The notes: generated from the letters alone by a model not told the origin. Counted from the stretch's first letter, positions 53,085-62,255 are shown. The stretch: DNA of 64,000 bases from Microvirga sp. VF16 (GCF_016864375.1 NZ_CP069354.1:1550001-1614000); one strand, 5' to 3'. A program made the numbers and translations.

Positions 53085-54901
53085 CCAATCGCCCGCGTCG
53101 CATTCTCCAGCCACGTCCGTGTCTCGGCATCGAGCTTCGACCCGATCTTCTCGCGCACCGCGGCGTGATAGGCGTTGAGCCACGCGATCTCGTCGGCGGT
53201 CATGATCGCGGGCTCGACGAGGCGCAGGTCGATGGGCGTAAAGGTCAGCGTCTCGAAGCCCATCATCTCGCGGTCGCCGCCGGGAATCGTGCGCTTCTCG
53301 ACGAGGATCAGGTTCTCGATGCGGATGCCATAGGCACCCGGCTTGTAGAAGCCTGGCTCGTTGGACAGCATCATGCCGACTTCGAGCGGCGTATGCCCGG
53401 TTTTGGCGATACGCTGCGGACCCTCGTGCACGGAAAGGTAGCTGCCGATGCCGTGGCCGGTGCCGTGATCGAAATCGAGGCCTGCCTCCCAGAGCGGCCT
53501 GCGGGCGAAGGAATCGATCTGCGCGCCCGTCGTGCCCTTCGGAAACACGGTCTGCGCGATGGCGATATGGCCCTTCAGCACCCGGGTGAAGCGGTCCTTC
53601 ATCTCAGGCGTCGGTTCGCCCACGATGATCGTGCGGGTGATGTCCGTGGTGCCATCCTCGTATTGCGCGCCGGAATCGATCAGGAAGATCTGGTTCGGCT
53701 CGAGGGTACGGTTGCTTGAACTCGTGACGCGGTAATGGGGCAGCGCAGCATTGGGGCCCGCGCCTGAAATGCTCGGGAACGAGATGTTCTTCAAAGCGCC
53801 GGTCTCGACGCGGAAGGCTTCGAGCGACTCGACCACATCGATCTCCGTCAGCTTGCCCGAAGGCGCCTCGCGGTCGAGCCAAGCGAGGAAACGCGCGACT
53901 GCCACGCCATCGCGCAGATGCGCCGCATGGGAGCCCGCGATCTCGGCCTCGTTCTTCACCGCCTTCATGAGGGCGATGGGATCGGCCCCGACATCAACCT
54001 TACCGCCAGCCGCCTCGATGCGCCGGATCAGAGCGACGGCTCCGGTCGCGGAGTCGACGCGGATCTTGCCGCCTGTCTGGCCGAGTGTATCGAGAGCGCT
54101 CTGGAAGGTCGCGATGGGCGCAAATTCCGCGAGGTCGCCCACGGCATTACCGGCCTCGTTCGTGACCTTCACCGGATCGAAGAAGAGGCTCGCACGGCCT
54201 TGCTTGGGCAGGATGGCATAGCCGAGGGGGAGGGGCGTGTGTCCCACATCGCCGCCGCGCAGATTGAAGGCCCAGGCGAGATTGTGCGGGTCGGAGATGA
54301 CGAGGGCGTCGATCTTCGCCTCCGCCATCTTCTTCCGGATGCGCTCCAACTTGGCGGGTGCAGCTTCGCCCGCATAGTCCAGCGGATGCGGCCGCACGGG
54401 AGCATGCGGCGGGGTTGGACGATCGATCCAGATCACGTCAACCAGGTTGATGTCGACCGGAGCAAGTTTCCCGCCGGCGCGGTTCACCGCCTCCTCCAGC
54501 TTCTTCAGGCCCTCGCTGGTATGGAGCCACGGATCGTAGGCCAGGGTGCCGTCCGGAGGCAGATGATCGGCGATCCAATCCTCCGGCGTTGAACTGGCCA
54601 GTTGAACCGGCGTGATGACGGAGGTGTCCACCTGCTCGGCGGCCTGGACCGTGTAGCGCCCATCGACCACGAGCGCAGCCTCATTTTGAAGGATGATCGC
54701 CGCGCCTGCAGAGCCGGTGAAGCCGGTGAGCCATGCCAGGCGCTCAGCGCTCTTCGGCACGTATTCCCCCTGATGCTCGTCGGCCCGGGGGACGATGAAG
54801 CCATCGAAGCCGCGTCGGGCCATTTCGGCCCGCAGCTTGGCGATGTGCTGAGGGCCTTGAGCAGGGGAGGTCGTGTCGTCGAAGAACTGGAACTGAGCCA
54901 T
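53081..54901 (-). CDS. Aminopeptidase P family protein (Xaa-Pro aminopeptidase, M24B)
   Basis: This 606-residue protein has two creatinase-like N-terminal domains and a C-terminal pita-bread domain, the three-domain eukaryotic-like APP1 layout rather than the shorter E. coli PepP. Metal ligands are visible: DSGAQYEDGTTDITRT (two Asp), GTGHGIGSYLSVHEGP (His), LSNEPGFY (Glu) and ENLILVE (Glu). It removes N-terminal residues preceding proline in the cytoplasm. I chose ATG 54901 because the longer frame (to 55120) runs through a family B repeat. It converges on azlD. Confidence 0.93.
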   Translation of the reverse strand: MAQFQFFDDTTSPAQGPQHIAKLRAEMARRGFDGFIVPRADEHQGEYVPKSAERLAWLTGFTGSAGAAIILQNEAALVVDGRYTVQAAEQVDTSVITPVQLASSTPEDWIADHLPPDGTLAYDPWLHTSEGLKKLEEAVNRAGGKLAPVDINLVDVIWIDRPTPPHAPVRPHPLDYAGEAAPAKLERIRKKMAEAKIDALVISDPHNLAWAFNLRGGDVGHTPLPLGYAILPKQGRASLFFDPVKVTNEAGNAVGDLAEFAPIATFQSALDTLGQTGGKIRVDSATGAVALIRRIEAAGGKVDVGADPIALMKAVKNEAEIAGSHAAHLRDGVAVARFLAWLDREAPSGKLTEIDVVESLEAFRVETGALKNISFPSISGAGPNAALPHYRVTSSSNRTLEPNQIFLIDSGAQYEDGTTDITRTIIVGEPTPEMKDRFTRVLKGHIAIAQTVFPKGTTGAQIDSFARRPLWEAGLDFDHGTGHGIGSYLSVHEGPQRIAKTGHTPLEVGMMLSNEPGFYKPGAYGIRIENLILVEKRTIPGGDREMMGFETLTFTPIDLRLVEPAIMTADEIAWLNAYHAAVREKIGSKLDAETRTWLENATRAIG

Positions 54902-55226
54902 GGAAAGCAGCACCGAAGATCGGAATTGAAGAGGGCGACACGCTAGAGCATCGGACCCAAAAGTGGAAACCACTTTTGGGATCGATCCAGTGGGCATGGC
55001 AGCTGCCGAAACATCCTGCAGCCGTTGCCGTTGCTTGGAGCAACTCGCCTGCGAAATATGCGCCGGATGCCTGGAAGTTAATCTTTTATGACGGTGGTCT
55101 GCAATGAATGCATGACGCACATGTGATCTTGTGACTTCAACTAAAGTTGGGCCGAGCTTATCTTCCTGACAACGATAACAGAGGAACGCTGAAGGGTCTC
55201 AGCGCCAATCTGTTGGAGATGAGCCC
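54902..55226. other. Divergent intergenic region upstream of the aminopeptidase gene
   Basis: It contains one short family B repeat (54943-54987), a CAACTAAAGTTG dyad near 55139-55150 and an AT-richer stretch (55080-55180) that is the best place for a promoter toward the small ORFs. No gene is recognised. Confidence 0.45.
54943..54987 (-). repeat. Dispersed repeat, family B (short copy 4)
   Basis: CTAGAGCATCGGACC followed by the palindrome CCAAAAGTGG-AAA-CCACTTTTGG and GATCGATCC is the terminal module of the family in reverse orientation. The outer hairpin modules seen in the other copies are absent. Confidence 0.8.
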
Positions 55227-55451
55227 ATGATCACAGCCCTTTTTTCTTCCGCCCTCTTCGGTAGCCCAGAGAAGCCGTCCAAGCTTTCGCAAATCGCAAC
55301 GCGCGTCTTCAGCGCCGTCGTCGAAAGCCGCGCCAGAAGCGCCCGATTGGAACTGCGCCGCCACGAGGCCTTCATCGACGATCTGAACCGCAGGCAGGAT
55401 CACTCAGCGCTCTTCCTCGATCAGTCCGAGCTCTTGCCCGCCAAGATCTGA
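55227..55451 (+). CDS. Small basic protein of unknown function
   Basis: This 74-residue product starts at ATG 55227 after GGAGATGAGCCC. It has a hydrophobic start (MITALFSSALFGSP) and a helical charged body (SQIATRVFSAVVESRARSARLELRRHEAFIDDLNRRQ), somewhat like DUF1127-type proteins but without their signature. No function can be assigned. It is followed 30 bases later by a second tiny ORF in the same direction, so they may form a small transcript unit. Confidence 0.55.
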   Translation: MITALFSSALFGSPEKPSKLSQIATRVFSAVVESRARSARLELRRHEAFIDDLNRRQDHSALFLDQSELLPAKI

Positions 55452-55481
55452 CCATCCCATTTTTCGAAACGAGACAGCACC

Positions 55482-55586
55482 ATGATCATCATCACCGCCA
55501 TGAAGGCCATCCGCGAAGTCTGGGCCGAAACCCTCAAGCTTCGTCGCGAACTCGCCAAGCGCTATCCGGGCGTTCTGGCCGAGTAG
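55482..55586 (+). CDS. Very small ORF, 34 residues, unknown function
   Basis: ATG 55482 opens MIIITAMKAIREVWAETLKL and ends KRYPGVLAE before TAG. GAGACAGCACC upstream could serve as a weak ribosome binding site. The predicted product is one amphipathic helix. Its composition and codon choice resemble a real small helical protein, but the evidence is limited to start, spacing and the neighbouring small gene. Confidence 0.45.
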   Translation: MIIITAMKAIREVWAETLKLRRELAKRYPGVLAE

Positions 55587-55591
55587 ACGGA

Positions 55592-56512
55592 TCAGGAACG
55601 GGGCAGCGGACGAGCGTTGCCCCGCTTCAAGACCAGCGCCGCCCATCCATCGAGATCATAGCGCCGCCGCAGATACCAGCCCTGATGGGCGTAGGCCGAC
55701 AGGACTCCGGGAACGTCGCGAGCCAGCAGCCCCGACAGGATGATCGTCCCGTCCCGGCTCGCCACGCGCGCCAGGGACGGTGCCAGCATCCGCAGGGGCT
55801 TGGCCAGGATATTGGCGAAGACCAGATCGAAATGGCCCATGCGGTCAGCCTCCGCATGGCGGATACCCGGGCCCACGTAAAGCTTCATAAAAGCCCCGAT
55901 CCCGTTCAGCCGCGCATTCTCGCGCGCCACGCGCACCGCTTCCGGATCGATATCGCCCGCCACCACGGGACGTTTCAGAATCTTCGCAGCAGCAAAGGCC
56001 AGAATGCCCGTGCCGGTACCGACATCGAGCACATGGCGGGGCGTACGCGTCTTCAGCTCATCCACGAAAGCGAGCAGGCAGCCCTTGGTGGTGCCATGAT
56101 GGCCCGTGCCGAAGGCAAGGCCCGCTTCGATCTCGATGGCGAAGTCGCTCGGGCGGCGCTCGTGACGATCATGCGAGCCATGGACGAAGACGCGGCCCGC
56201 ACGGACAGGCTTCAGGCCTTCCAGCGAAGCTTTCACCCAGTCCTTCTGCTCGAGAGGGAGGAAAACGCCCTTGTCCGCCTCCGCGCCGACGATCGGGCGC
56301 AGCAGATCCCGGATCGCGGCCTCATTGGGCTGATGCGCGAAATAGGCCTCCAGCATCCACGGCCCGCCATCCTTTGTCTCGAAGGAGGCGACGGCACTCT
56401 CGGCAGGATCGAAGATCTCGCCGATCATATCGGTCATGGCGCGCGCAGAACGCTCGTCCGTGGTGATGCGGAAGACGTGGGTGGGGCGATTGGGGTGCAG
56501 ACCTTCAAGCAT
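55592..56512 (-). CDS. prmA: Ribosomal protein L11 methyltransferase PrmA
   Basis: The protein is 306 residues. The N-terminal domain recognises L11. The C-terminal methyltransferase domain has AGLAFGTGHHGTTKGCLLAF, VLDVGTGTGILAFAAAK (SAM loop near residue 167), AGDIDPEAVRVARENARLNG and DLVFANILAKPL (the NILA motif, equivalent of NPPY). These motifs are diagnostic. It trimethylates ribosomal protein L11. It is divergent from an SDR gene. Confidence 0.93.
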   Translation of the reverse strand: MLEGLHPNRPTHVFRITTDERSARAMTDMIGEIFDPAESAVASFETKDGGPWMLEAYFAHQPNEAAIRDLLRPIVGAEADKGVFLPLEQKDWVKASLEGLKPVRAGRVFVHGSHDRHERRPSDFAIEIEAGLAFGTGHHGTTKGCLLAFVDELKTRTPRHVLDVGTGTGILAFAAAKILKRPVVAGDIDPEAVRVARENARLNGIGAFMKLYVGPGIRHAEADRMGHFDLVFANILAKPLRMLAPSLARVASRDGTIILSGLLARDVPGVLSAYAHQGWYLRRRYDLDGWAALVLKRGNARPLPRS

Positions 56513-56661
56513 GTCCTCGCCTTACCATCCCTCGTGCCTGAGGTCACCTGTGTGAGATCGGGCTTTCCCTGGAACCGTCAGAGTGGCCTCCCGTTGTGCC
56601 CTCACCTGATGTCGGCCGCCTGTGGCTGACGGTTGCGACTTTTCTCTCCAGGAGATTCTCC

Positions 56662-57537
56662 ATGTCCGGACGTCTTTTCGACAAGGTTGCCATCGTGACG
56701 GGTGCCGGCACCGGTATCGGCGAGGCGATTGCGCTCAAGTTCGCCCAGGAAGGCGCACGCCTCCTGCTGGTAGGTTTGCCGGACGATCCGGTGGAGGATG
56801 TCGCCCGGACGATCAACGGAGCCGGCGGCTTCGCGGAGATCTATCTCGGCGATATCGCCGAGGAGCGTCACGCAGAAGCGGCCGTCGATGCCTGCGTGAA
56901 CGCCTATGGTCGCCTTGACGTTCTGGTCAATAACGCGGGCGTATTCCTGGCGGCCGCCGAAACGCAGCACTACCCCATCGACAAGTTCGATGAGACGCTG
57001 CGCTCGAATGTGCGCTCCGTTTTCCTGATGACCAAGTTCGCTCTGCCGCATCTTCAGAAGACGCACGGCAACATCGTCTCCACCGGTTCGGAAGCCGGGA
57101 TGATCGGCATTGCCAAGAACACGATGTATGGCGGCACGAAGGCGTTCATCCATTCTTTCATGAGAGGCGTGGCCGTGGAGCAGGCTGCGTATGGTGTCCG
57201 GGCGAATTGTGTCTGTCCCGGTCCGATCGATACGGCCTGGACCCATAAGTCGAGCGGCCCGATGGATCGGCAGATGGAATCGATGATGATCGATGCAACG
57301 CCGATGGGCCGCCGCGGCCTGCCGGAAGAAGTTGCGAATGTTTTCTGCTTCCTCGCGTCTGATGAGGCGGGCTACGTCACCGGAGCGCTTTATACCGTTG
57401 ATGGCGGCGTCACGATTGCGAAAGGCGCGGTCGGCTCCATGGCGTCCTCGCACTTCAGGAAACAACCCGAAAGCAAGCTGCCGACCCGTCATTCCCATGA
57501 CGGATTGAAGAACAAAGATTATGAGACGCTGACCTGA
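56662..57537 (+). CDS. Short-chain dehydrogenase/reductase (SDR) family oxidoreductase
   Basis: This 291-residue classical SDR has the nucleotide loop TGAGTGIGEA near residue 13, NNAGVF, the catalytic Ser in IVSTGSEAG, the YxxxK motif as YGGTK and the CPGPIDTAW segment. The C terminus is extended by about 35 residues after VDGGVTIAKGA. The substrate is unknown. AGGAGATTCTCC before ATG 56662 fixes the start; the longer frame upstream lacks a binding site. No partner genes are apparent. Confidence 0.9.
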   Translation: MSGRLFDKVAIVTGAGTGIGEAIALKFAQEGARLLLVGLPDDPVEDVARTINGAGGFAEIYLGDIAEERHAEAAVDACVNAYGRLDVLVNNAGVFLAAAETQHYPIDKFDETLRSNVRSVFLMTKFALPHLQKTHGNIVSTGSEAGMIGIAKNTMYGGTKAFIHSFMRGVAVEQAAYGVRANCVCPGPIDTAWTHKSSGPMDRQMESMMIDATPMGRRGLPEEVANVFCFLASDEAGYVTGALYTVDGGVTIAKGAVGSMASSHFRKQPESKLPTRHSHDGLKNKDYETLT

Positions 57538-57569
57538 AGTGAGCGTCTAAACGAAGCTGGTGCCGGTTC

Positions 57570-58847
57570 TTAAGCCGGCGTCAGTTCCCTGGCCCCTTCG
57601 AGAATCTTGAGCCTTTCCGCTTCTTTGGCCATGTAAGCGCGTTGGGCATCGGTAATGTAGTCCCGCACGATGGGCGCGGCATCGCGCTTGCGCGCCAGCT
57701 GCATATGGAACACGAGCTGACTGCCGGTGGTGAACATCGTCTCCGCGCTGATCAGATAAAACTCGAACATCCGGCAGAAGCGCTCGTCGTACATCGCGGC
57801 GATCTTCTCCCGGTTGGCTTCGAAACGCCGATGCCAGTGGTTGAGCGTCTTGGCATAGTGAAGGCGCAGGAACTCGAGATCGGTCACCCATAGCTGGTTC
57901 TGCTCGACGACAGGGAAAACCTCCGACAGGGCAGGGGAATAGGCGCCGGGGAAGATGTACTTGCGCAGCCACGGGCTCGCGGTGCCGGGCGGGCTCATCT
58001 TGCCGATGGAGTGCAGCACCATCAATCCGTCATCGTCGAGAAGCGCGTTGATCTTGGCAAAGAACTCGCCGTAATGGTGCACGCCAACATGCTCGAACAT
58101 GCCGACGGACACGATCCGGTCGAATTTCCTGTCCACCTTGCGATAGTCGAGCAATTCGAAGCGCACACGATCCGACAGGCCGGCGCGCCGCGCCTTCTCG
58201 TTCGAGAGTTCATATTGCTCCTTCGAGAGCGTGACGCCCGTGACGTCCACATCCTCCATGACGGCAAGGTAGAGCGCAAGATCGCCCCAGCCGCTACCGA
58301 TGTCGAGGATCTTCAGGCCGGGCTTGAGCCGCAGCTTCGCGGCGATGAGACGAAGCTTGTTCTGCTGCGCCTCCTCCAGCGTGTCATCGTCGTTGATGAA
58401 ATAGGCGCATGAGTACTGCATGCCTTTGTCGAGGAAGAGCTTGTAGAAGTCGTTCCCGAGATCGTAGTGATGCGCCACGTTCTGCTGCGCTTTGCCGACG
58501 GGATTTGCCTGCTGAAATCGTTTCACGGTGCGTGAGATGCGCTTCAGCACGCTCTGAAGCGGATAGTTTGCCAGGGTCGAGCGGTTCATCGAGAAGAGGT
58601 TGAGGAAGTCTCGCAAGTTGGAGCCGTCCTCGAAGCTCAAGCGCCCATCCATATAGGCTTCGCCCGCATGCAGCTCCGGATTGAGGAAGAGCTTGTGATA
58701 GAGCGAGCGATCCGTCAGCTGCATGGTGACGCTCGGTCCCGGCTTCTCACCGCCGAAGACATGCACGTTCCCCTCAGCGTCGATCACCTTCAGGGTGCCG
58801 GCACGAATGAAGGACTTGAGCATGTGAGACAGGGGAAACATCGCCAC
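57570..58847 (-). CDS. cfa: Cyclopropane-fatty-acyl-phospholipid synthase
   Basis: The protein is 425 residues. The N-terminal lipid-binding part (1-120) precedes the SAM-dependent catalytic domain: VAHHYDLGNDFYKLFLDKGMQYSCAYF, ILDIGSGWGDLALYLA (SAM loop near residue 185), VGMFEHVGVHHYGEFF and LHSIGKM. These are hallmark CFA synthase motifs. It adds a methylene bridge to unsaturated acyl chains of membrane phospholipids, usually on entry to stationary phase or under acid stress. Related fatty-acid C-methyltransferases look similar, so the exact reaction is probable but not certain. Confidence 0.9.
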   Translation of the reverse strand: MAMFPLSHMLKSFIRAGTLKVIDAEGNVHVFGGEKPGPSVTMQLTDRSLYHKLFLNPELHAGEAYMDGRLSFEDGSNLRDFLNLFSMNRSTLANYPLQSVLKRISRTVKRFQQANPVGKAQQNVAHHYDLGNDFYKLFLDKGMQYSCAYFINDDDTLEEAQQNKLRLIAAKLRLKPGLKILDIGSGWGDLALYLAVMEDVDVTGVTLSKEQYELSNEKARRAGLSDRVRFELLDYRKVDRKFDRIVSVGMFEHVGVHHYGEFFAKINALLDDDGLMVLHSIGKMSPPGTASPWLRKYIFPGAYSPALSEVFPVVEQNQLWVTDLEFLRLHYAKTLNHWHRRFEANREKIAAMYDERFCRMFEFYLISAETMFTTGSQLVFHMQLARKRDAAPIVRDYITDAQRAYMAKEAERLKILEGARELTPA

Positions 58848-58910
58848 CTCGGATTGCTTTGACGGGGGCGGGATGGTTCCACAGTCTCGGGCGTGTGGCT
58901 AGAGGGGACG

Positions 58911-61298
58911 CTAGCCTAATGGCTCCACAAAGCTATCCAGCACCATCTTCCGTCCCGCCTTGTCGAATTCGACGGTAAGTTTGTTACCGTCCACCGCCTC
59001 GATGGTGCCGGGACCGAACTTGGTGTGGAGAACGCGTCCGCCGACCGCAAAGCCTGAGCCTCCGGTGGATTTGGCCACCAGCTCGCCCTCGATCAGCATC
59101 GGCCCGCGTCGTTCGCCGGAGCGGCGGGCGGAATAGCCGCCGTCTTCGGTCGAGGCGCGGTGGGCCTGGGCGCGCTGCCAGCCGGGCGTCTGGTAAGAGG
59201 AGCTGCTGAAGGGCTGCATACGGTCGAAACGCGAGCCGCTGCCATAACCGCCATAGGAGAAGTTCGCGGGTGCCTCGACGATCTCGACGTTGGTCTCGGG
59301 CAGATCGTCGACGAAGCGGCTCGGAACGGTCGAGTTCCACAGGCCGTGAATTCGCCGGTTGGAGGCGAAATAGATCTTGGCGCGACGCCGGGCGCGGGTA
59401 AGGCCCACATGGGCGAGGCGGCGCTCTTCTTCGAGGCCGGCGCGGCCGCTCTCATCGAGCGCGCGCTGGTTCGGGAACAGGCCTTCCTCCCAGCCGGGCA
59501 GGAAGACCGTGTCGAATTCCAGGCCCTTGGCCGCGTGCAGCGTCATCAGGCTCACGCGCTCGGCGGTGTCGGACTCGTTGGCTTCCATGACGAGAGAGAC
59601 ATGCTCAAGGAAGCTCTGCAGGTCCGGGAATTCCTCCATGGAGCGCACAAGCTCCTTGAGGTTTTCCAGGCGTCCGGCGGCATCGGCCGATTTGTCCTTT
59701 TGCCACATGTCGGTGTAGCCGGATTCCTCCAACACAGTTTGAGCGACTTCCGACTGCGTCATCGTTTCGGAGAGCTTCGACCAGCGGCCGAAGGAGATCA
59801 GAAGATCGCGCAACGTGGCGCGGGGCTTCGGCTTCAGCTCGTCGGTCTCGACGATGAAGCGGGCGGCTTCCATCAGCGGCACGCGGGCGGCGCGGGCATG
59901 GTTGTGCAGCACCTGGATCGTGGCATCGCCCAAGCCGCGCTTCGGCGTATTGACGATGCGCTCGAAGGCGAGATCGTCCGCAGGCTGGTTGACCACACGA
60001 AGATAGGCGAGCGCATCGCGGATTTCCGCGCGCTCGTAGAAGCGCGGGCCTCCGATGACGCGATAGGGGACGCCGAGCGTCACGAGCCGGTCTTCGATCT
60101 CGCGCATCTGGGCGGAGATGCGCACCAGGATCGCGATCTCGGAAAGCGGATGCTTCTTGGCATGCAGCGCCTCGATTTCCTCGCCGATGAGGCGCGCCTC
60201 GTCCTCGGAATCCCAGGCGCCGGTGATCGTCACCTTCTCGCCTGGCTCGTCCTCGGTGCGCAGCGTCTTGCCGAGGCGGCCCTGGTTCTTGGCGATGAGG
60301 CCGGAGGCGGCGGAGAGGATGTGGCCAGTCGAGCGATAGTTGCGCTCCAGGCGGATCACGGTCGCGCCGGGAAAGTCGTGTTCGAAGCGCAGGATGTTGT
60401 CGACCTCGGCGCCACGCCAGCCATAGATCGACTGATCGTCGTCGCCGACGCAGCACAGGTTCTTACGCGCCTGAGCGATCAACCTCAGCCAGAGATACTG
60501 GGCGACATTGGTGTCCTGGTACTCGTCCACCAGCATGTAGCGGAAACGGTTCTGGTACTGCTCCAGGATGTCCGGGTGCTCACGCCACAGGCGCAGGCAT
60601 TCGAGCAGCAGGTCGCCGAAATCGACGGCGTTGAGAACCTTCAGCCGCTCCTGGTAGGCACGATAGAGACGGCCTCCCTTGCCGTTAGCGAAGGCTCCGG
60701 CTTCTCCGGCTGGCACCTGATCGGGCCCGAGGCCCCGATTCTTCCAGCCATCGATATGGCCGGCGAGCTGGCGTGCCGGCCAGCGCTTCTCGTCGATGCC
60801 CTCGGCCTCGATCACCTGCTTCATCAGGCGCAGCTGGTCGTCGGTGCCGAGGATGGTGAAGTCCGAGCGCAGGCCGACCAGTTCCGCGTGGCGGCGTAGG
60901 ATCTTGGTGCCGATCGAGTGGAAGGTGCCGAGCCACCGCATCCCCTCGGCCACCGGACCGATCACCGAGGTGATGCGTTCGCGCATCTCCCGCGCCGCCT
61001 TGTTGGTAAAGGTCACGGCGAGGATCTGAGACGGATAGGCTTTGCCGGTGGCGATCAGGTGCGCAATCCGGGTGGTGAGCACGCGGGTCTTGCCGGTGCC
61101 GGCGCCTGCCAGCACCAGAACCGGCCCTTCCGTGGCCTCGACAGCAGCGCGCTGTTCCGGGTTCAGGCCGCTCAGATAGGGCGATTGCGGCGCAACCGCC
61201 GCACGGGCGCGGGCGCTCAAGGAACCGGACGCCGGCTCATGGGCAAGGCTGTCCTGCGGATTGGGGCGGTTGTCGGACTGATTCATCGGCGGGACCAT
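58911..61298 (-). CDS. uvrD: UvrD/PcrA-type superfamily 1 DNA helicase
   Basis: The protein is 795 residues. Motif I is VLAGAGTGKTRVLTTRIA near residue 60, followed by AVTFTNKAAREMRER (Ia), VDEYQDTNVAQY (II), CVGDDDQSIYGWRGA (III), VIRLERNYRST (IV), LMTLHAAKGLEFDTVFLPGWEEGLFP (V) and EEERRLAHVGLTRAR (VI). The C-terminal tail after about 680 is variable and ends in a small SH3-like region (VLHTKFGPGTIEAVDGN) found in UvrD/PcrA. It unwinds DNA 3' to 5' in repair. The start could be ATG 61298 or ATG 61286. Confidence 0.94.
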   Translation of the reverse strand: MVPPMNQSDNRPNPQDSLAHEPASGSLSARARAAVAPQSPYLSGLNPEQRAAVEATEGPVLVLAGAGTGKTRVLTTRIAHLIATGKAYPSQILAVTFTNKAAREMRERITSVIGPVAEGMRWLGTFHSIGTKILRRHAELVGLRSDFTILGTDDQLRLMKQVIEAEGIDEKRWPARQLAGHIDGWKNRGLGPDQVPAGEAGAFANGKGGRLYRAYQERLKVLNAVDFGDLLLECLRLWREHPDILEQYQNRFRYMLVDEYQDTNVAQYLWLRLIAQARKNLCCVGDDDQSIYGWRGAEVDNILRFEHDFPGATVIRLERNYRSTGHILSAASGLIAKNQGRLGKTLRTEDEPGEKVTITGAWDSEDEARLIGEEIEALHAKKHPLSEIAILVRISAQMREIEDRLVTLGVPYRVIGGPRFYERAEIRDALAYLRVVNQPADDLAFERIVNTPKRGLGDATIQVLHNHARAARVPLMEAARFIVETDELKPKPRATLRDLLISFGRWSKLSETMTQSEVAQTVLEESGYTDMWQKDKSADAAGRLENLKELVRSMEEFPDLQSFLEHVSLVMEANESDTAERVSLMTLHAAKGLEFDTVFLPGWEEGLFPNQRALDESGRAGLEEERRLAHVGLTRARRRAKIYFASNRRIHGLWNSTVPSRFVDDLPETNVEIVEAPANFSYGGYGSGSRFDRMQPFSSSSYQTPGWQRAQAHRASTEDGGYSARRSGERRGPMLIEGELVAKSTGGSGFAVGGRVLHTKFGPGTIEAVDGNKLTVEFDKAGRKMVLDSFVEPLG

Positions 61299-61396
61299 GG
61301 ATCAAAAGGCGAACGGCGTCGAGCCCGAATGCCTGTCGATCCTGCCGCAGGCTCGAACTTCCGAGCTTCCATCTCATTGTCGAAGAAGGGCTCTCT

Positions 61397-61414
61397 TGCC
61401 ATATGGATATGGCA
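61397..61414. promoter_or_regulatory. 18-bp dyad between uvrD and a small exported-protein gene
   Basis: TGCCATAT and ATATGGCA form a perfect 8-bp inverted repeat around GG. It lies 99 bases ahead of the uvrD start and 21 bases ahead of the divergent ATG 61435. It may be a binding site for a dimeric regulator; a LexA-type GAACN7GTTC or GTTC box is not present. Confidence 0.4.
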
Positions 61415-61434
61415 GGCCTGAAGAGGAATGTCCC

Positions 61435-61716
61435 ATGCGTATCGTGATGGCCCTCGCCATCGTCTCAAGCCTTCTCCTGTCCCTGGCCGTGCCGGCCGAG
61501 GCTCAGACGCGCCTGCCGCGCACCAGCCCCGCGGAGCGGAACACGGACGCGATCAATCGGCGGATCCAGCAGGATCAGCGTATTTTGGGCGTCGAGCAGG
61601 ATATTCAGAGCAAAAGCAACCAGATCCGGCAGAATGTCGATCGGGATCGGCTGTTCGCCCCACGCTATCTCCCCCCGGTGCCGCGCGCGGGCTGCGGGCG
61701 GGGGAGAGTTTGCTAA
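61435..61716 (+). CDS. Small exported protein of unknown function
   Basis: This 93-residue protein has a signal peptide (MRIVMALAIVSSLLLSLAVPAEAQ). The mature part is charged and helical (NRRIQQDQRILGVEQDIQSKSNQIRQNVD) and ends GCGRGRVC. The frame is open upstream to 61297, but ATG 61435 with GAGGAA at a good distance gives the signal peptide. Function is not recognisable. It ends by overlapping the stop of the convergent thioesterase gene by 4 bases. Confidence 0.75.
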   Translation: MRIVMALAIVSSLLLSLAVPAEAQTRLPRTSPAERNTDAINRRIQQDQRILGVEQDIQSKSNQIRQNVDRDRLFAPRYLPPVPRAGCGRGRVC

Positions 61717-62255
61717 TGGCGCGTGCCCGAGGCTGAGAGGGCGTCCTGAACCTCGGCCTTGTGCGGAATGCCGATGACGCGGCCCAGGGCCTGCGGCCTC
61801 GTCAGCCGGGAATGGGTGGTCTTCATAACAGTGAGATTGGCCGCGATATCGTCCGGGAACGGGCTCACCTTCCGGAATTCCATGTCCACATGCAGGGACA
61901 GGCCTTCCATCGAGGCGGCGACCCAACCTTCACTGGCATGGCGGATTTCCAGGTAATAGTGGATGCGCTTCTCGTCGAAATCGACGAGCTGGAGCGTGAC
62001 GCGCACCCGGTCGTGCATCGTCAATTCGCGCTTGTAGACCGTGTGAACCTCGGCCGCGAAGAAGGACGCCTTGCGCTTCTCCATATAGTCATGACCCAGG
62101 CCAACGAGGCTGAAGCCTTCCTCCACGGCCCGGTCGAAGAGGACATGGTAATAGGCCATGTTCATGTGGCCGTTATAGTCGATCCAAGCGGGTTCGACCC
62201 GCATCGTAGATGACACGAAGGGCGCAAAGAAAAAGACGGGCGTCCGCTTTTCCAT
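61713..62255 (-). CDS. Acyl-CoA thioesterase-like (4HBT hotdog-fold) protein
   Basis: The protein is about 180 residues, with a hotdog fold of the 4HBT type: RVEPAWIDYNGHMNMAYYHVLFDRA contains the conserved Asp, and DRVRVTLQLVDFDEKRIHYYLEIRH is the central strand region. Related proteins hydrolyse acyl-CoA or act on betaine/carnitine thioesters. The substrate here is unknown. The long frame that continues to 63896 is antisense to the next gene. I used ATG 62255, which begins the family N terminus. It is divergent from the FAD oxidase gene. Confidence 0.82.
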   Translation of the reverse strand: MEKRTPVFFFAPFVSSTMRVEPAWIDYNGHMNMAYYHVLFDRAVEEGFSLVGLGHDYMEKRKASFFAAEVHTVYKRELTMHDRVRVTLQLVDFDEKRIHYYLEIRHASEGWVAASMEGLSLHVDMEFRKVSPFPDDIAANLTVMKTTHSRLTRPQALGRVIGIPHKAEVQDALSASGTRH

